A stretch of 9,477 nucleotides of DNA from contig JAANXG010000158.1 of NCBI GenBank assembly GCA_018263405.1, positions 1 to 9,477 on the forward strand, read 5' to 3'. Shown piece by piece: positions 6,481 through 9,477 of the stretch. The notes under the pieces are model-generated. The model was not told the DNA's origin. It was given only the letters and a program-made list of their open reading frames with translations, and made no database searches. The stretch is from Gammaproteobacteria bacterium. GTDB lineage: Bacteria > Pseudomonadota > Gammaproteobacteria > Arenicellales > JAANXG01. The first letter of the stretch is position 1; each line of letters opens with the position of its first letter. The position numbers and the translations under genes are program-made.

Positions 6481-6506
6481 TAGTGGAAGACGCATAGGCT
6501 TGTCAA
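6477..6506 (-). promoter_or_regulatory. Sigma70-type promoter of phaB2
   Basis: On the minus strand a perfect -35 TTGACA (6501-6506) is followed after 18 nt by TAATTT (6477-6482). The -10 box runs into the palindromic operator, so a bound repressor would block it. The leader to the ATG at 6416 would be about 55 nt. Confidence 0.68.
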
Positions 6507-6555
6507 CTGCCCTACCCCCACATGATCGCCGACATTGCACGGACTTTTTGAGAAA

Positions 6556-7038
6556 TTACTCTGTATCGTCTTTATTTTTCTTCGAGCTTCCGCCCGTTGC
6601 AGCCTGGAAGAATTGATCCTGAATATCCTGCCAGATCTCGAGGTTACGCTGAGTCAGTTCCGACATGGCATTCATCGGGTTGTTTTGCATGGCGCCCCGG
6701 ACCTGTTCCTGGAAGTTCTTTTGCTGTTGCTCGAACAGGTTCAGGCTTTGCTCCAGATAGCTGGTCAGAGCGCCCTGGGTGGACGCCCCGTAAAACCGGA
6801 TAATCTGGGTCAGTATTTCCGTGGTAAACACCGGATTCCCGCCGTTTTCCCGTTCCGCAATAATTTGCAACAAGATCGCGCGCGTAATGTCCTCACCGGA
6901 CGTCGCGTCCTTGACCTCGAATTCTTCTCCCGCTTCGGCCAGTTTCTGCAGGTCAGACAGTGTGATGTAACGGCTCTGTTCCGTGTCGTAGAGACGCCGG
7001 TTCGGGTACTTCTTAATAACGCGGGATTTCGGAGACAA
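6556..7038 (-). CDS. phaR: PHA synthesis repressor PhaR
   Basis: PhaR represses phasin and other PHA genes and is released by binding nascent PHB. The 160 residues carry the unmistakable N-terminal DNA-binding block IKKYPNRRLYDTEQSRYITL (8-27), then the family's polymer-associated region with TRAILLQIIAERENGG and FYGASTQGALTSYLEQSLNLF, and a hydrophilic Gln/Asn/Lys-rich tail. No in-frame ATG exists between an upstream TGA and the conserved block. The start is a TTG (7036-7038) with CAGG (7047-7050) eight bases upstream. An ATG at 7043-7045 is in another frame and stops after ten codons. The gene lies 44 nt after phaB1, so it is probably in the phaA-phaB1 transcript. No terminator is evident after its stop. 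Confidence 0.93.
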   Translation of the reverse strand: MSPKSRVIKKYPNRRLYDTEQSRYITLSDLQKLAEAGEEFEVKDATSGEDITRAILLQIIAERENGGNPVFTTEILTQIIRFYGASTQGALTSYLEQSLNLFEQQQKNFQEQVRGAMQNNPMNAMSELTQRNLEIWQDIQDQFFQAATGGSSKKNKDDTE

Positions 7039-7082
7039 CGGGCATACCTGTATGAAAGGGTGAATGGCTACGGCACATCATA

Positions 7083-7805
7083 CTAGTACATGTGCTGACC
7101 GCCGTTGATCGACAGGGTCGAGCCGGTGATAAAGCCGGCGTTGTCGGACGCCAAGAACACCACGCCGCGCGCGATTTCACTGGCCTCGCCGAGCCGGCCT
7201 ACCGGGATGCGTGCGACGATTTTTTCCAGCACCTTTTCGGGTACCGCGCGCACCATGTCAGTCGCAATATACCCGGGTGCGATGGCGTTGACGGTGATGC
7301 CCTTGGCCGCGCCTTCCTGGCCCAGGGCCTTGGTGAAGCCGTGGATCCCGGACTTGGCCGCCGCGTAGTTCACCTGGCCGTACTGGCCTGCCTGGCCGTT
7401 GATGGATCCGATGTTCACGATGCGGCCGAACCCGGTTTCCCGCATACCTTCGATCACGGCTCGGCACATGTTGAAGCAGGAGCTGAGGTTGGTCTGGACC
7501 ACGTCGTTCCAATTCTCGAACGCCATTTTATGCAACGTGGCGTCCCGGGTGATGCCGGCGTTGTTGACCAGTACTTCCACCCGGCCGTGTTCGGATTCGA
7601 TGCGCGACACCGATTCCTTGCAGCTGTCGAAATCGCTCACGTCAAATTTGTACACCGGGATGCCGGTACGGTTCTTGAATTCTTCGGCGGCTTCGTCGTT
7701 GCCGGCGTAATTGGCAACCACATTATACCCGGCGCCCTTGAGAGCTGTCGAAATGGCCTCGCCGATTCCTCGTGTACCCCCCGTGACCAAAGCTGTTCTG
7801 TTCAT
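7083..7805 (-). CDS. phaB: Acetoacetyl-CoA reductase (first copy), short-chain dehydrogenase
   Basis: This enzyme is predicted to catalyse NAD(P)H-dependent reduction of acetoacetyl-CoA to (R)-3-hydroxybutyryl-CoA. The 240 residues carry GGTRGIG (9-15), NNAG (81-84), catalytic Ser 134 (NIGSINGQ) and YAAAK (Y147, K151), and end INGGQHMY. It differs in many places from the second copy (5673-6416). After the second beta strand it has NYAGNDEAAEEF where the other has GFLPSESEQAE, so cofactor preference may differ. The ATG is preceded by GAGGAG (7813-7818) at seven bases, and the last base of that ribosome site is the first base of the CTAG bordering the 270-bp palindromic element. It lies downstream of phaA and upstream of phaR. 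Confidence 0.92.
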   Translation of the reverse strand: MNRTALVTGGTRGIGEAISTALKGAGYNVVANYAGNDEAAEEFKNRTGIPVYKFDVSDFDSCKESVSRIESEHGRVEVLVNNAGITRDATLHKMAFENWNDVVQTNLSSCFNMCRAVIEGMRETGFGRIVNIGSINGQAGQYGQVNYAAAKSGIHGFTKALGQEGAAKGITVNAIAPGYIATDMVRAVPEKVLEKIVARIPVGRLGEASEIARGVVFLASDNAGFITGSTLSINGGQHMY

Positions 7806-7817
7806 TAATGATCTCCT

Positions 7818-8087
7818 CTAGTGTACCCCGTCACTGATATTGCAACATTCAGAGCGTGCCTGAGCCGCCAATGGAAGGCGCGATCCGCAGTGAATGGCCC
7901 AGTCCTTTACCAGGAGCGCACCGCCCCAATGATGGCTCAGGCGCACTCCCTTCGGGCGACCCGGAAAGCGGTCATCCGCGGCGTTATGTCTGTTGAGAAG
8001 GGCGCGCCATTCCCGGCGAGACAGGCCTTGCGGCTCACCGCTTTCCGGGCCGCTGAACGTTACAATATCAGTGACGGGGTACACTAG
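7818..8087. mobile_element. MITE-like element with 31-bp terminal repeats and two internal hairpins
   Basis: CTAG occurs at both ends (7818-7821, 8084-8087). The next 31 bases (7822-7852, starting TGTACCCCGTCACTGATATT) match the reverse complement of 8053-8083 with two mismatches. Inside are two further inverted pairs: GCCTGAGCC (7858-7866) with GGCTCAGGC (7934-7942), and CCCGGAAAGCGGT (7960-7972) with ACCGCTTTCCGGG (8037-8049). Single strands could thus form a three-way, cloverleaf-like fold. CTAG may be a 4-bp target duplication, or TA within it a 2-bp one. It has no transposase. It separates phaA from phaB1 and ends at the phaB1 ribosome site. Both strands are open for 88 codons end to end, which I treat as a by-product of the repeats. 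Confidence 0.8.
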
Positions 8088-8108
8088 TATAGGTTGTGAA
8101 TTGCCCGC

Positions 8109-9290
8109 TTATCGCTCGACAGCCAAGGCGACCCCCTGACCGCCTCCGATGCATAAGGTGGCCAGGCCTTTGTGGGCGTCCCGCCGTTGCATCTCGTGCA
8201 ACAATGTCACCAGAATCCTGGCGCCGGACGCGCCAATCGGATGGCCGAGTGCAATGGCGCCGCCGTTCACGTTGACCTTGGAGGTGTCCCATTCCAGATC
8301 GCGGTTGACGGACATGGATTGTGCAGCGAATGCTTCATTGGATTCAATCAAGTCCAAGTCGTTCACGGTCCAATTGGCTTTATCCAGGCACTGGCGCGAC
8401 GCCGGAATCGGGCCCGTACCCATGATGGCCGGATCGACACCGGCGCTGCTGTAAGCGCTGACCCGGGCGAGGGGGGTTAAGCCGAGGTCCTTGGCCATGG
8501 CTTCGGTCATGACCACCACGCCGGCGGCACCGTCGTTGATTCCCGACGCGTTGCCGGGCGTAACCGTGCCTTCCTTGTCGAACGCCGGACGCAGTTTACT
8601 CAGTCCTTCCGCCGTCGTGCCGTGGCGTGGGAACTCATCCTTGTCCACGACCAGCGGATCGCCTTTGCGCTGAGGGATTTCGATCGGCACGATCTCCTCG
8701 TCGAAACGGCCCGCCTTTTGGGCCGCCTCGGCCCTCTGCTGCGAGGCCGCTGCAAATTCATCCTGGGAGGTCCGGTCGAACTCGTATTTCTTGGCGATAT
8801 TTTCGGCCGTATTGCCCATGTGGTACTGGTTGAACGCATCCCACAAGCCGTCGACGATCATACTGTCGATCATCTTCCAGTCCCCCATGCGCTGGCCGGC
8901 GCGGGAATTGGGCACGAGGTGTGGAGCGAGGCTCATGTTTTCCTGGCCGCCGGCGACGATGATGTCGGCATCCTCGCAACGGATGGCCTGTGCCGCCAGG
9001 TGGACGGCCTTCAACCCGCTACCGCATACCTTATTGATAGTCATGGCGGGGCAGGTATCCGGCAGACCGGCTTCGATGGATGCCTGGCGGGCGGGGTTTT
9101 GCCCGCAGCCCGCGGCGAGAACCTGACCCAGTATGACTTCGTCGATCTGTTCGGGCTGAAGGTTGGCGCGTTTCAGGAGGTCCTGGATGACCCGCGCGCC
9201 GAGCTTATGGGCCGGCAACTGGGACAATCCCCCGCCGAAATTCCCGATAGCGGTACGCGCCGCGGCGACAATGACAATGTTTTCTGACAT
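8109..9290 (-). CDS. phaA: Acetyl-CoA acetyltransferase (beta-ketothiolase)
   Basis: This thiolase condenses two acetyl-CoA to acetoacetyl-CoA, the first step of PHB synthesis. The 393 residues are the standard biosynthetic thiolase length. The nucleophile is C89 in NKVCGSGLK, the conserved GHPIGASGAR supplies H350, and CIGGGQG near the C-terminus supplies C380. NEAFAAQ (318-324) is also present. The ATG at 9290 begins MSENIVIVAAARTAIG, the usual family start; an upstream in-frame GTG at 9311 would add seven residues in the Shine-Dalgarno region (GGGAG, 9302-9306) and is not favoured. It is the first pha gene of the cluster, 21 nt from the palindromic element and upstream of phaB1 and phaR. 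A degradative role is possible, but the context argues for PHB synthesis. Confidence 0.93.
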   Translation of the reverse strand: MSENIVIVAAARTAIGNFGGGLSQLPAHKLGARVIQDLLKRANLQPEQIDEVILGQVLAAGCGQNPARQASIEAGLPDTCPAMTINKVCGSGLKAVHLAAQAIRCEDADIIVAGGQENMSLAPHLVPNSRAGQRMGDWKMIDSMIVDGLWDAFNQYHMGNTAENIAKKYEFDRTSQDEFAAASQQRAEAAQKAGRFDEEIVPIEIPQRKGDPLVVDKDEFPRHGTTAEGLSKLRPAFDKEGTVTPGNASGINDGAAGVVVMTEAMAKDLGLTPLARVSAYSSAGVDPAIMGTGPIPASRQCLDKANWTVNDLDLIESNEAFAAQSMSVNRDLEWDTSKVNVNGGAIALGHPIGASGARILVTLLHEMQRRDAHKGLATLCIGGGQGVALAVER

Positions 9291-9305
9291 AGTGACTCTA
9301 TCTCC

Positions 9306-9324
9306 CGCCACACCGTCGGTGGCG
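9306..9324. repeat. Small hairpin in the phaA leader
   Basis: CGCCAC (9306-9311) and GTGGCG (9319-9324) are exact inverted copies around a 7-base loop. In the phaA mRNA the stem would end at the GGGAG ribosome site (9302-9306) and might affect its exposure. A six-base stem in GC-rich DNA can arise by chance. Confidence 0.35.
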
Positions 9325-9477
9325 TGACTTTTACATTCAACGGATTACACGTATTCTAAGTACCCTTGGGCATAAATACACACACGTTCAGCGGGATCGG
9401 AAAAGCCGATCGCCAAGGCACGCGAGCGCAGGACTGGCCCGGTCAATTCAAGCGAGCGTAACGCCGGCGAGGGGCTT
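9325..9477. other. Upstream region of phaA, no gene seen
   Basis: No open frame with protein-like composition is seen. A hairpin, GATCGG (9395-9400) with CCGATC (9406-9411) around AAAAG, has no U run on either strand. On the minus strand TAGAAT is a possible -10 for phaA but lacks a good -35. No TGCACTGCA-type motif is found here, so PhaR control of phaA is not supported by this stretch. Confidence 0.4.

Noticed and set aside
6507..6555. Terminator after phaR
   Set aside because: GAG-TAATTT-CTC is only three base pairs and is followed by A residues, not U, on the minus strand.
9291..9311. GTG start seven codons upstream of the phaA ATG
   Set aside because: The extension covers the GGGAG ribosome site, and thiolases of this family normally begin at the MSENIVIV-type sequence.
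1..9477. CRISPR array, tRNA or rRNA genes
   Set aside because: No evenly spaced direct repeats, and no cloverleaf with tRNA box sequences or rRNA-like segment was recognised. The cloverleaf-like element at 7818-8087 is far too large and lacks tRNA signatures.

Overview
The window (about 58% GC by eye, all recognised genes on the minus strand) looks like a gammaproteobacterial chromosome segment. A purple-sulfur-bacterium or Ectothiorhodospira/Thioalkalivibrio-like host is plausible from the protein flavour and the compact short-chain polyhydroxyalkanoate (PHA) cluster. That taxonomic placement is inference from family resemblance, not a search result.

Reading in the direction of transcription (right to left), the right half is a PHB (polyhydroxybutyrate) synthesis cluster: phaA (acetyl-CoA acetyltransferase, 8109-9290), a 270-bp palindromic insertion element (7818-8087), phaB1 (acetoacetyl-CoA reductase, 7083-7805), phaR (PHA-responsive repressor, 6556-7038, TTG start), a second reductase phaB2 (5673-6416) and a phasin gene phaP (5111-5500) closed by a strong intrinsic terminator (5044-5078). 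No PHA synthase (phaC/phaE) is in the window. Two well-formed sigma70-type promoters can be read directly, before phaB2 and before phaP. Each carries a TGCACTGCA-type repeat or palindrome next to or over its -10 box. These are the best candidates for PhaR operators, giving a simple circuit: PhaR blocks phasin and phaB2 until PHB granules titrate it away.

The left half holds a membrane diguanylate cyclase (3594-4808) with GGEEF active site and RxxD inhibitory site, then a tight pdhA-pdhB-pdhC operon (3520 to 304) encoding E1alpha, E1beta and E2 of a pyruvate-type dehydrogenase complex. The genes overlap by 8 nt or abut, and no E3 gene is seen. This complex would supply the acetyl-CoA that phaA and phaB convert to (R)-3-hydroxybutyryl-CoA, although the DNA does not prove the two operons are linked in regulation.

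The non-coding DNA holds the least ordinary material. There are two unrelated palindromic, MITE-like elements, both bounded by CTAG. One (45-211) lies beyond the pdh operon and is nested within an older, diverged inverted repeat (1-48 / 217-264). The other (7818-8087) sits exactly against the phaB1 ribosome binding site, has 31-bp terminal repeats plus two internal hairpins, and encodes an uninterrupted 88-codon frame on each strand. Remaining gene-free stretches: 4809-5043 (diguanylate cyclase leader, little recognisable) and 9291-9477 (phaA leader, two small hairpins).
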